A stretch of 8,230 nt of DNA from Candidatus Eiseniibacteriota bacterium (GTDB taxonomy: Bacteria; Eisenbacteria; RBG-16-71-46), in NCBI GenBank assembly GCA_023249815.1, contig JAHFBX010000117.1, positions 1-8,230 of the forward strand, in the 5' to 3' direction. The notes under the pieces were generated by a model, which was not told the origin of the DNA, searched no databases, and saw nothing but the letters and a program-made list of their open reading frames with translations. A program made the position numbers and the translations under genes. Positions 1-5,939 of the stretch are shown here, in pieces; the stretch's first letter is position 1, and each line of letters starts with the position of its first letter.

Positions 1-728
1 AGCGCGAATGCGTTCCTGAATCCGCGCGCCCAGATCGCGCCATGCCGGCCGCGCGTCACGCTAGGGAACGGGTTGTCGCCGGGGATGCTGCCGTCTCTGC
101 GGATGCGGATGACCTTGCCCGCGGTAGAAGAGAGACTGTGCGAGTTGGCCCCGTCGCCGCACTCGCCCGACGTGGCGTAGAGCATGCCGTCCCGCCCGAA
201 GCGAAGCGCGCCGCCGACGTGCTGGTGCGCGTCATGCGTGTCGAACTCGAACACGATGCGCTCGCTGCCCGGGAGCGCCGTGTCGCCGGACGCCGAGAAA
301 TGCGCAATGACGTTGCGGCGGTTGGGCACGAGCGCCGTGTACAGCACGTACACACGTCGTGTGCGCGCGAACGCCGGATCGAACGCGACGCCGAGCAGGC
401 CCTCTTCCTCCACGGCGCGCGTCAGCACGGTGACGAACGGCTTGCGGAGCAACTTGCCACCGCGCACCACGCGCAGTCTTCCCCCCTGCTCGCACACGAA
501 CACGCGGCCATCCGGCGCCAGCACCATGCTCACCGGCGAGTCCAGCGAGTCGGCGACGATCGTCTCCGTGTAGCCGGCGCGGATCTCGCCGGGGAATCGC
601 TCGCCGGCGCGAGGCAGGCGGTCGGCAGCGTGGGCGACGATCGCCCCGGCGAAAAGGCACGCCGCGCACAGCAGCAGCTCGCAGGTTCGCGCGGCCAACC
701 GGCGCGTCGGGTTCTCGGATGAATGCAT
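1..728 (-). CDS. PQQ-dependent sugar dehydrogenase (GSDH family), N-terminal part, cut by window edge
   Basis: The minus-strand frame is open from an ATG at 728 to the window edge, 242 codons, without its 3' end. Residues 1-34 look like a Sec signal peptide: basic residues at R9-R14, a hydrophobic core around 18-32, and an AHA/AD cleavage site after A34, so the protein should be exported to the periplasm or outside. The mature part carries the blades of a glucose/sorbosone dehydrogenase six-bladed propeller: SPVSMVLAPDGRVFVCEQGG near 64-83, EEGLLGVAFDPAF (108-120), HVGGALRFGRDGMLYATSGE (170-189), GKVIRIRRDGSIPGDNPF (204-221) and IWARGFRNAF (232-241). Family members oxidise aldose sugars to lactones with PQQ and calcium in the periplasm. 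The substrate here is unknown, and some relatives carry other domains further on. It is divergent from the next gene; 74 bases separate the two starts, and no Shine-Dalgarno is visible. The family call is secure, the exact enzyme is not. Confidence 0.9.
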   Translation of the reverse strand, partial: MHSSENPTRRLAARTCELLLCAACLFAGAIVAHAADRLPRAGERFPGEIRAGYTETIVADSLDSPVSMVLAPDGRVFVCEQGGRLRVVRGGKLLRKPFVTVLTRAVEEEGLLGVAFDPAFARTRRVYVLYTALVPNRRNVIAHFSASGDTALPGSERIVFEFDTHDAHQHVGGALRFGRDGMLYATSGECGDGANSHSLSSTAGKVIRIRRDGSIPGDNPFPSVTRGRHGAIWARGFRNAFA

Positions 729-738
729 CACGGGCCGG

Positions 739-744
739 AAGCTA
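739..744 (-). promoter_or_regulatory. Possible -10 element (TAGCTT) of a leaderless promoter for the sugar dehydrogenase
   Basis: Read on the minus strand, TAGCTT fits the TANNNT pattern. Ten bases separate it from the ATG at 728, so transcription would begin at or next to the start codon. No purine-rich ribosome binding site is present and no convincing -35 box stands 17 bases upstream. The call rests on position and on two similar cases in this window. Confidence 0.3.
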
Positions 745-786
745 GCATCTCGGGTCAGGGCCGCGCCCCGACTGGTTATCTTGCGC

Positions 787-792
787 TACAGT
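787..792 (+). promoter_or_regulatory. Possible -10 element (TACAGT) of a leaderless promoter for the SerK/SbnI-like gene
   Basis: TACAGT matches TATAAT at four of six positions and ends ten bases before the ATG at 803. The bases between contain no Shine-Dalgarno sequence. No good -35 box is seen. The arrangement fits a leaderless transcript. Confidence 0.35.
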
Positions 793-802
793 GCGCCCCG
801 TC

Positions 803-1657
803 ATGAGCCCATCCGAGTTCCGCCTCCCGGACCTGCGATTCGTTCCCACTGATGCGGTCTACCCGCACGAGTACCACGACCTGCAGCGCACGCAGCCGCT
901 GGTCGCGCGGCTGCGCGAGACCGGCACGCTCAAGAACCCACCCATCGTGACGCAGGTGGGCGACGGCATGCGCGTCGAGCCGCGCTTCGTGGTGCTGGAC
1001 GGCGCGAACCGCAGCACCGCGGCGCGCGCCGCGGGCTGGCCGCACCTCCTGGTGCAGGTGGTGCGCTACGAGGAGCCGGGCGTCGAGTTGCACACCTGGT
1101 TCCACGCGCTCACCGCCGACGCGCGCGACACGCTCGAGCGCGGTCTCGCCGGCATCGCGGGGCTCGAGTTCCGTCACGAGGACCGGTTGCACGCGCGCGC
1201 CATGCTGGCGCGGCGTGAGGCGCTGGCCTGCGTGGTGTTGAATGACGGCGACGTGATCGTGGCGCATGGCGGGAGCACGTTGCGCGAGCGGAACGGGCTC
1301 CTGAACGCGCTCGTCCACCTCTACCAGGACCGCGTGCCCTACACGCGGGTCACCAGCGATTCGCTCACGCAGGCGCGCAAGGAGCATCCCGAAGTGCAGG
1401 CGCTGGTCATCTTCCCGCGCTTCGACCCCGCGGAGGTGATCGACCTGGCGAGCGGCGGCGAGTACCTGCCGGCGGGCATCACGCGCCACCTGATCCGCGG
1501 CCGCGCGCTGCGCGTGAACGTGCCCGTGGCACTGTGCGAGGACACCACCATGACGCTCGACCAGAAGAACGCCTGGCTCACGACGTGGACCGCGGAGCGC
1601 CTCAAGAAGCGCGAGGTGCGCGTGTACCAGGAGCCCACGGTGCTCTACGACGAGTAG
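803..1657 (+). CDS. ParB/Srx-fold protein of the SerK/SbnI (free L-serine kinase) type
   Basis: This is a 284-residue cytoplasmic protein with no signal peptide or membrane segment. I chose the ATG at 803 over an in-frame GTG at 791 because the four extra residues are unconserved and overlap a likely -10 element. The N-terminal 105 residues have the ParB/sulfiredoxin-like nucleotide-binding layout: VPTDAVYPHEYHD (14-26, with E23), KNPPIV (44-49), the loop VVLDGANRSTAARAAGW (63-79) in the place of ParB/SerK DGHHR, and HTWFHAL (97-103). The same order occurs in archaeal ADP-dependent serine kinase SerK and in staphylococcal SbnI, which makes O-phospho-L-serine for staphyloferrin B; E23 and D66 sit where those enzymes have essential acidic residues, as I recall them. 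The rest (about 106-284) is the larger C-terminal part, without a motif I can assign. Serine phosphorylation is an inference: no siderophore, cysteine or serine genes are adjacent. The alternative is a ParB-like DNA-binding regulator. Confidence 0.65.
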   Translation: MSPSEFRLPDLRFVPTDAVYPHEYHDLQRTQPLVARLRETGTLKNPPIVTQVGDGMRVEPRFVVLDGANRSTAARAAGWPHLLVQVVRYEEPGVELHTWFHALTADARDTLERGLAGIAGLEFRHEDRLHARAMLARREALACVVLNDGDVIVAHGGSTLRERNGLLNALVHLYQDRVPYTRVTSDSLTQARKEHPEVQALVIFPRFDPAEVIDLASGGEYLPAGITRHLIRGRALRVNVPVALCEDTTMTLDQKNAWLTTWTAERLKKREVRVYQEPTVLYDE

Positions 1658-1696
1658 GAGACTCCCGGTGTCGCATCGCCCTCACGGGGACAAGTC

Positions 1697-2725
1697 ATGA
1701 AGGCGGTCACCTTCGAACGCTTCGGCGGACCCGACGTACTCGTGTACGGCGAACGGCCCGACCCCGTGGCCGGACCTGGCGAGGCGCTGGTGCGCGTGCG
1801 CGCGTGCGGCATCAATCACCTGGACCTGTTCGTGAGAGGCGGACTGCCGGGATTGGAACCCGAGATGCCACACATCCTCGGCAATGACATCGCCGGCGAG
1901 ATCGTGGCGGTCGGCGCCGGCGTGACGCACGTCGCCGCCGGACAGAAGACGCTCGTCAACCCGACGCTGTCGTGCGACGTGTGCGCCGCATGCGCGAAGG
2001 GCGACGACAACCTGTGCCGGTCCTACGACGTGATCGGCCGGCGGCGGAACGGCGGCTACGCCGAGCTCGTCGCCGTGCCCGCGGTGAACTGCCTGCCGTA
2101 TCCCGAGAACCTGTCGTGGGAGCAGGCCGCGGCGGTGCCGCTCGTGTTCGTGACGGCGTGGCACATGCTGGTGACGCGCGCGCGTGTGCAGCCGGGCGAG
2201 GACGTGCTGGTGATCGGCGCCGGCAGCGGCGTGGGCAGCGCCGCGGTGCAGATCGCGCGGCTCCACGGCGCGCGCGTCATCGCCACGGCGGGTGGAGCCG
2301 CCAAGCTCGCGAAGGCGCGAGAGCTGGGGGCCCACGACGTGATCGACCACTCTGCGGAAGACATCGCGCAGCGCGCCCGCGCGCTCACCGGCAAGAAGGG
2401 CGTGGAGGTGGTGGTCGAGCACGTGGGCGGCCGCGTGTTCGAGGCTGGCGTGGCGGCGCTGGCGCGAGACGGCCGGCTCGTCACCTGTGGCGCCACGTCC
2501 GACCACAGGGTCTCGCTCGACTTGAACCTCCTGTTCGGCCGCCACCTCACGCTGCTCGGCTCGTGGATGGGCCGGCGGTCAGACCTGAACGACGCGCTGC
2601 GGCATGTCGCGAGTGGCGCGTTGAAGCCGGTGGTGGACTCGGTGAGGCCGCTCGCCGAGGCGAGCGCCGCGCACGAGCGCGTCGAGGCGCGCCAGCACTT
2701 CGGCAAGCTGGTGCTCGTGCCATGA
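1697..2725 (+). CDS. Medium-chain dehydrogenase/reductase (zinc-type alcohol dehydrogenase or quinone oxidoreductase-like)
   Basis: This is a 342-residue cytoplasmic NAD(P)-dependent oxidoreductase of the MDR superfamily, of typical length. The N-terminal GroES-like domain contains RACGINHLDLFVRGG (35-49) and ILGNDIAGEIVAVGAGV (60-76). A structural zinc lobe follows, with cysteines at 93, 96, 99 and 107 in canonical spacing. The Rossmann domain starts near 168, with VLVIGAGSGVGSAAVQIARL (170-189) as dinucleotide loop. The usual GHE catalytic-zinc motif is replaced by GND (62-64), and the TAWH region (153-156) lacks the usual cysteine, so catalytic zinc is probably absent and the enzyme may act as an enoyl or quinone reductase rather than a classical alcohol dehydrogenase. 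The substrate is unknown. The start follows the previous stop by 39 bases, with a weak GGGGA ribosome binding site. Its stop codon overlaps the next start (ATGA), which implies translational coupling. Confidence 0.9.
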   Translation: MKAVTFERFGGPDVLVYGERPDPVAGPGEALVRVRACGINHLDLFVRGGLPGLEPEMPHILGNDIAGEIVAVGAGVTHVAAGQKTLVNPTLSCDVCAACAKGDDNLCRSYDVIGRRRNGGYAELVAVPAVNCLPYPENLSWEQAAAVPLVFVTAWHMLVTRARVQPGEDVLVIGAGSGVGSAAVQIARLHGARVIATAGGAAKLAKARELGAHDVIDHSAEDIAQRARALTGKKGVEVVVEHVGGRVFEAGVAALARDGRLVTCGATSDHRVSLDLNLLFGRHLTLLGSWMGRRSDLNDALRHVASGALKPVVDSVRPLAEASAAHERVEARQHFGKLVLVP

Positions 2726-3099
2726 GCGATCGCCGCGGCGGGATGCTTGACTACGAAGGCCACGACGAGCCCATCGCGAGCCCGGCCGTGTTCCGCTGGC
2801 GGCTGCTCACGAGTGGCGGCGTGGCCGGCGCGGTGCTGGGCACCTCGCTGTTACTCGGCGTGATGGGCTATCACTGGATCGTGGGTGTGCCCGACTGGCT
2901 CGACTGCCTCTACAGCGCTTCGATGATCATGGGCGGCATGGGCCCGGTGGGCACCCCGCCCTCGACGCCCGCCGGCAAGGTGTTCGCGTCGTTCTACGCG
3001 CTCTATTGCGGTGTCGTGTTGCTCGTGAGCGTCGGACTGCTGCTGACACCCGCGTTGCATCGGTTGCTGCACCTGTTCCACGTGCGCACCGACGAGTAG
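2722..3099 (+). CDS. Small two-helix membrane protein with potassium-channel-like pore layout but no TVGYG filter
   Basis: This 125-residue protein starts at the ATG inside the ATGA overlap with the upstream dehydrogenase. After a polar N-terminus (1-25) comes a hydrophobic segment at about 29-50, then DWLDCLYSASMIMGGMGPVG (58-77), a short loop TPPSTPAGK (78-86), and a second hydrophobic segment at about 87-110 ending in a basic, histidine-rich tail (HRLLHLFHVR, 113-122). The order helix, WLDxLY re-entrant helix, glycine-rich turn, TPAGKxFxxFYxLY, helix closely follows two-TM potassium channel modules (WxDALYFS, TVGYGD, TxxGKxFTxxYxL). The conducting filter is replaced by GGMGPVG. From memory, uncharacterised bacterial proteins with a related SASMI-x-x-GMGPV signature exist, so this looks like a conserved family rather than a decayed gene. 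Whether it conducts ions is not known. Coding and membrane nature are clear; function is not. Confidence 0.8.
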   Translation: MSDRRGGMLDYEGHDEPIASPAVFRWRLLTSGGVAGAVLGTSLLLGVMGYHWIVGVPDWLDCLYSASMIMGGMGPVGTPPSTPAGKVFASFYALYCGVVLLVSVGLLLTPALHRLLHLFHVRTDE

Positions 3100-3111
3100 C
3101 CCTCGCGACGC

Positions 3112-3127
3112 TGGGGCAGCTGCCCCA
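3112..3127 (+). repeat. Perfect 16-base palindrome after the pore-like gene (hairpin TGGGGC-AGCT-GCCCCA)
   Basis: TGGGGCAGCTGCCCCA is a perfect palindrome twelve bases after the stop codon at 3097-3099. As RNA it can fold into a six-pair stem with a four-base loop. No T-run follows, so it is not a textbook intrinsic terminator. As DNA it could also be a dimeric operator upstream of glcF. The same stem occurs at 6568-6583. Confidence 0.5.
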
Positions 3128-3190
3128 CTGGCGCCGCGGGCACGTGCGTGGTGTGTCTTGGCGCGCGGGCGCGCGGCCGCGTCGCGCTGT

Positions 3191-3196
3191 TATGCT
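3191..3196 (+). promoter_or_regulatory. Possible -10 element (TATGCT) of a leaderless promoter for glcF
   Basis: TATGCT matches TATAAT at four of six positions and lies eight bases before the GTG at 3205. No Shine-Dalgarno sequence precedes that start. A TTGG at 3158 is too far upstream to be a normally spaced -35 box. The position supports both a leaderless transcript and the choice of the 3205 start over the GTG at 3148. Confidence 0.35.
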
Positions 3197-3204
3197 GCGA
3201 CGCT

Positions 3205-4626
3205 GTGAACGCGCACGCCCCCGATCCTGAACCGCACGCGCATCCCGTGTCGCTGCCCTCGTGGTTCGACGGCGAGGACGCGCCGGCGACGCCGGAACTC
3301 CACACCTGCATCCATTGCGGGCTGTGTCTCACGGCGTGCCCCACCTATCGCACGCTCAAGGTGGAACCGGACTCGCCTCGCGGCCGGCTTTACCTGATGC
3401 GCGGTCTCGCCGAGGGCCGCATCGCGCCGAGTGACCCGCTCGTGGGCCACCTCGATCGCTGCCTCGATTGTCGCGCGTGCGAGACCGTGTGTCCCGCGGG
3501 CGTGCCCTACTCGCGGCTGCTCGAGGCGACGCGCGGGCAGCTTTCGCGCCGCTGGCGATCGGCCTCGCCGCTCCGCATGCTAGGCCACTGGGTGCTGCGC
3601 TCGATCCTGCCGCACGCCGGCCGCGTGGCGCTGGCCGCCGACGCACTACGCCTGGGCCAGGCGCGACCACTGGCGGCGCTGCTCGAGACACGACTCGCCC
3701 AGCGGGTGCTGCCGCGCTTCGCAAGGCAGGGGCTGGCGATGACGCCCAAGCTCAAACCCCGCCGCGAACGCGCACTCGAGCGTGTCGCGACACGGCTCCC
3801 ACAGGGAGCGCACATGGTGGCGAACGCGCTCGCGCTCGTCTTTCATCCCGCCGGCTCGCCCAAGGGCCATGTCGCGTTCCACACGTCGTGCGTCGTGCCC
3901 GCGATGTTCCCGGAGCAGAACCAGGAGAGCGTGCGCCTGATGGTGCTGGCCGGGCTGCGCGTGACCGTTCCGCACGCGCAGAGCTGCTGCGGCGCGCTCC
4001 AGGCGCACGCCGGGCTGCGTCGCGAAGCCAAGACACTGGGTGCGGCGAACGCGCGGGCGTTCACGGGTGACTACGACTTCGTGGTGTCGAACTCGGCCGG
4101 TTGCGGCGCGGCGCTGCGCGAGACCGGGCACCTGCTGCACGGGTCGGCCGATGCCGACGCGGCCGAGAAGCTCTCCGAGCGCACGCGCGACGTGGCGGAG
4201 GTGCTGGCGCACTACAACCTTCCCGTGGCGGCGGTACCGCTCCACGCGGCCGGCGAACCGACTCGGCCGTTGCGCGTCACGTATCACGACGCCTGTCACC
4301 TGGCGCACGCCCAGCGCGTGCGCGAGGCGCCGAGACGGCTGCTACGAGCACTCCCCGGCGTGGAGCTGCTCCCACTCCCCAATGCGGACTGGTGCTGCGG
4401 CAGCGCCGGCGTCTACAACCTCACCCACCCCGACATGGCCGACGCGCAGCTCGCGGGCAAGCTGGACTCGGTCGAGAGCGTGTCGCCCGACGTCGTCGTG
4501 GCCTCGAATCCCGGCTGCCTGTTGCACATGCGGCGCGGCGCCGTCGCTCGCGGCCTCAGACCGCGATTCGTGCACTTGGTGGAGCTGCTCGGCGAGGCGT
4601 TCCCGCCCCCGGCCCGTCGCGCGTGA
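3205..4626 (+). CDS. glcF: Glycolate oxidase iron-sulfur subunit (GlcF)
   Basis: From GTG 3205 this is 473 residues, somewhat longer than E. coli GlcF (about 407). GlcF relays electrons from the flavoprotein GlcD/GlcE that oxidises glycolate or related 2-hydroxyacids to the membrane quinone pool. Two 4Fe-4S ferredoxin motifs are intact: C35, C38, C41, C45 and C86, C89, C92, C96. Two CCG (cysteine-rich) domains follow: HTSC (226-229) with SCCG (260-263), then YHDACH (360-365) with DWCCGSAGVYNL (395-406) and SNPGCLLH (434-441). YHDACHLAHAQ and DWCCGSAGVYN are typical of GlcF rather than of heterodisulfide reductase or LutA. An upstream GTG at 3148 would add 19 unconserved residues and is less likely. 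No glcD or glcE is adjacent, so the partner must be encoded elsewhere or differ. The stop overlaps the next start (GTGA). A sister-family assignment, such as glycerol-3-phosphate dehydrogenase subunit C, is possible but less good. Confidence 0.87.
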   Translation: MNAHAPDPEPHAHPVSLPSWFDGEDAPATPELHTCIHCGLCLTACPTYRTLKVEPDSPRGRLYLMRGLAEGRIAPSDPLVGHLDRCLDCRACETVCPAGVPYSRLLEATRGQLSRRWRSASPLRMLGHWVLRSILPHAGRVALAADALRLGQARPLAALLETRLAQRVLPRFARQGLAMTPKLKPRRERALERVATRLPQGAHMVANALALVFHPAGSPKGHVAFHTSCVVPAMFPEQNQESVRLMVLAGLRVTVPHAQSCCGALQAHAGLRREAKTLGAANARAFTGDYDFVVSNSAGCGAALRETGHLLHGSADADAAEKLSERTRDVAEVLAHYNLPVAAVPLHAAGEPTRPLRVTYHDACHLAHAQRVREAPRRLLRALPGVELLPLPNADWCCGSAGVYNLTHPDMADAQLAGKLDSVESVSPDVVVASNPGCLLHMRRGAVARGLRPRFVHLVELLGEAFPPPARRA

Positions 4627-5903
4627 CGGCGCCGAAGTATTCTCGTCGCGCCGTGGCGGCGCTGTTCCTCGAGCGCCAGTGGCTCGATCGCCCGCGCGGC
4701 CGGCGGCTCACGGACACCACGCTGCCCGAGTTCGTGTCGCGCACGTGCGGCCTGCAGATCGACTCGGTGAACGTGCTGGACCGCGCGCATCACGTGACGC
4801 TGTGGAGCCGGTTCGGGCCGTACGACCGGCGCCGGCTGGACCGGCTCACCTACCGCAAGCGGCTGCTGTTCGAATACCTCACGCACGTTGCCTGCTTCGT
4901 CGCGACGCGCGACCTGCCGCTCCACCGCGCCATCATGGAAGACACGCCCCATCGCTTCGACAGGCGGTACGGCGGCTGGCGGAGGAAAAACGCCGCGCTC
5001 ATCGAAGCGGTGGCGCGGGCCGTCGCCGAGCGCGGACCGCTCGGCAACGCCGACTTCGAGCGTCCGAAGCACATGGGCAAGGGCGGCGGTTGGTGGAGCT
5101 GGAAGCCCGCCACGCACGCGCTCGACTACCTGTGGAAGGCCGGCCGCATCGGCGTGCACTCGCGCGTGCACTTTCACAAACGGTACGCGAGCGCGGAACA
5201 CGTGCTGCCGGGGCTCGCGGACGTCGCCGTCATGCCGCTCGAGCAGGCGATGCGCGAGCGACTGCTGCGCTCGCTCGGCGCGATGGGCGCGGCCAGCGTC
5301 GACGACCTCCGCTCCTATTGGACGTGGCCGCAGTGGAAGGCGCCGGCGCAGCGCGCCGAACTGGAGCGGCTGGTCCGCGAGGGACTCGTGACCGAGGTTG
5401 CGGTCGAAGGGCAACGACAGCCGTGGTTCGCGCGCACCGCCGATCTCCCGGACCTCGCGCGCGCGCATCGGAAGAAGGCGCCGTCACACGGCACCACACT
5501 GCTGGCACCGTTCGACTCGTTCCTGTGGCATCGCGAGCGCGTGCATCGGCTGTGGGGCTACTTCTATCGCATCGAGATCTACGTACCGGGGCACAAGCGC
5601 CAGCATGGCTACTACAGCCTGCCGCTCCTCCACGATGGGCACCTGGTCGGGCGCGTGGACCTGAAGACCGACCGCGAGGCGGGTGTGCTGCAGGCGAAGC
5701 ACGTGCACCTCGAGCCGTGGTTCGCGGCAGGCAAGGCCGCGCCAGGCGTGAGCTGGGGAACACTCGACCGCGACGCGGTGTTCGCCGGGCTCGCAGACGC
5801 TCTGCGCTCACTGGCCGGACATGTCGGCGTGGACGACGTGAGCCTCGGGCGCGTCACGCCCGCGAAGCTTCGCGCTCCGGTGAGCCGGGCACTCAGGGGC
5901 TGA
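4623..5903 (+). CDS. ycaQ: Winged-helix DNA crosslink-repair glycosylase, YcaQ/AlkX family
   Basis: This 426-residue protein starts at a GTG that overlaps the glcF stop codon (GTGA), so it is probably translated by coupling. It belongs to the HTH_42/AlkZ-YcaQ superfamily of DNA glycosylases, which unhook interstrand crosslinks or remove bulky alkylated bases. The motif LQID (44-47) is the catalytic QxD signature of the YcaQ/AlkX branch; the antibiotic-self-resistance AlkZ branch has QxQ. Other family marks are RAHHVTLWSR (54-63), YGGWRRKNAAL in the middle, KGGGWWSWKPATHALDYLW, and a C-terminal block TTLLAPFDSFLWHRERVHRL, then YRIEIYVPGHKRQHGYYSLP and LVGRVDLKTDR. Length agrees with E. coli YcaQ (about 410). 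It should act in the cytoplasm on DNA damaged by bifunctional alkylators such as nitrogen mustards. No secondary-metabolite genes lie nearby, which fits general repair rather than producer self-protection. The link to GlcF is positional only. Confidence 0.9.
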   Translation: MTAPKYSRRAVAALFLERQWLDRPRGRRLTDTTLPEFVSRTCGLQIDSVNVLDRAHHVTLWSRFGPYDRRRLDRLTYRKRLLFEYLTHVACFVATRDLPLHRAIMEDTPHRFDRRYGGWRRKNAALIEAVARAVAERGPLGNADFERPKHMGKGGGWWSWKPATHALDYLWKAGRIGVHSRVHFHKRYASAEHVLPGLADVAVMPLEQAMRERLLRSLGAMGAASVDDLRSYWTWPQWKAPAQRAELERLVREGLVTEVAVEGQRQPWFARTADLPDLARAHRKKAPSHGTTLLAPFDSFLWHRERVHRLWGYFYRIEIYVPGHKRQHGYYSLPLLHDGHLVGRVDLKTDREAGVLQAKHVHLEPWFAAGKAAPGVSWGTLDRDAVFAGLADALRSLAGHVGVDDVSLGRVTPAKLRAPVSRALRG

Positions 5904-5910
5904 GCAGCAG

Positions 5911-5927
5911 CGCGCGTTCGACGCGCG
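5911..5927 (+). repeat. Intergenic hairpin CGCGCGT-TCG-ACGCGCG
   Basis: A seven-pair perfect stem with a three-base loop lies eight bases after the glycosylase stop and just upstream of the ribosome binding site of the DUF3052-family gene. No T-run follows. It could lower read-through, mark an mRNA processing site, or be a chance product of CG-rich sequence. Confidence 0.4.
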
Positions 5928-5934
5928 AGAAAGG
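5927..5934 (+). promoter_or_regulatory. Ribosome binding site of the DUF3052-family gene
   Basis: GAGAAAGG is purine-rich, ends five bases before the ATG at 5940, and is the clearest Shine-Dalgarno-like stretch in the window. It supports that start. It directly follows the stem at 5911-5927, so folding could affect access. Confidence 0.5.
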
Positions 5935-5939
5935 CCGTC

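Noticed and set aside
42..722. A 226-codon plus-strand frame at the left edge
   Set aside because: It is opposite the PQQ-type sugar dehydrogenase, whose propeller motifs are continuous on the minus strand.
1682..2545. A 287-codon minus-strand frame
   Set aside because: It is the antisense of the MDR oxidoreductase; the His/Arg/Ala-rich translation has no recognisable motif.
1972..2721. A 250-codon upstream extension of the pore-like membrane protein in the same frame
   Set aside because: This part runs out of frame through the MDR gene and is Arg/Ala-rich. The ATG in the ATGA overlap at 2722 is the sensible start.
3148..3204. Alternative GTG start adding 19 residues to GlcF
   Set aside because: The extra residues are unconserved, no ribosome binding site precedes them, and the stretch contains the likely -10 element.
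4413..5468. A 351-codon minus-strand frame
   Set aside because: It is the antisense of glcF and the glycosylase gene; low-complexity translation without domain features.
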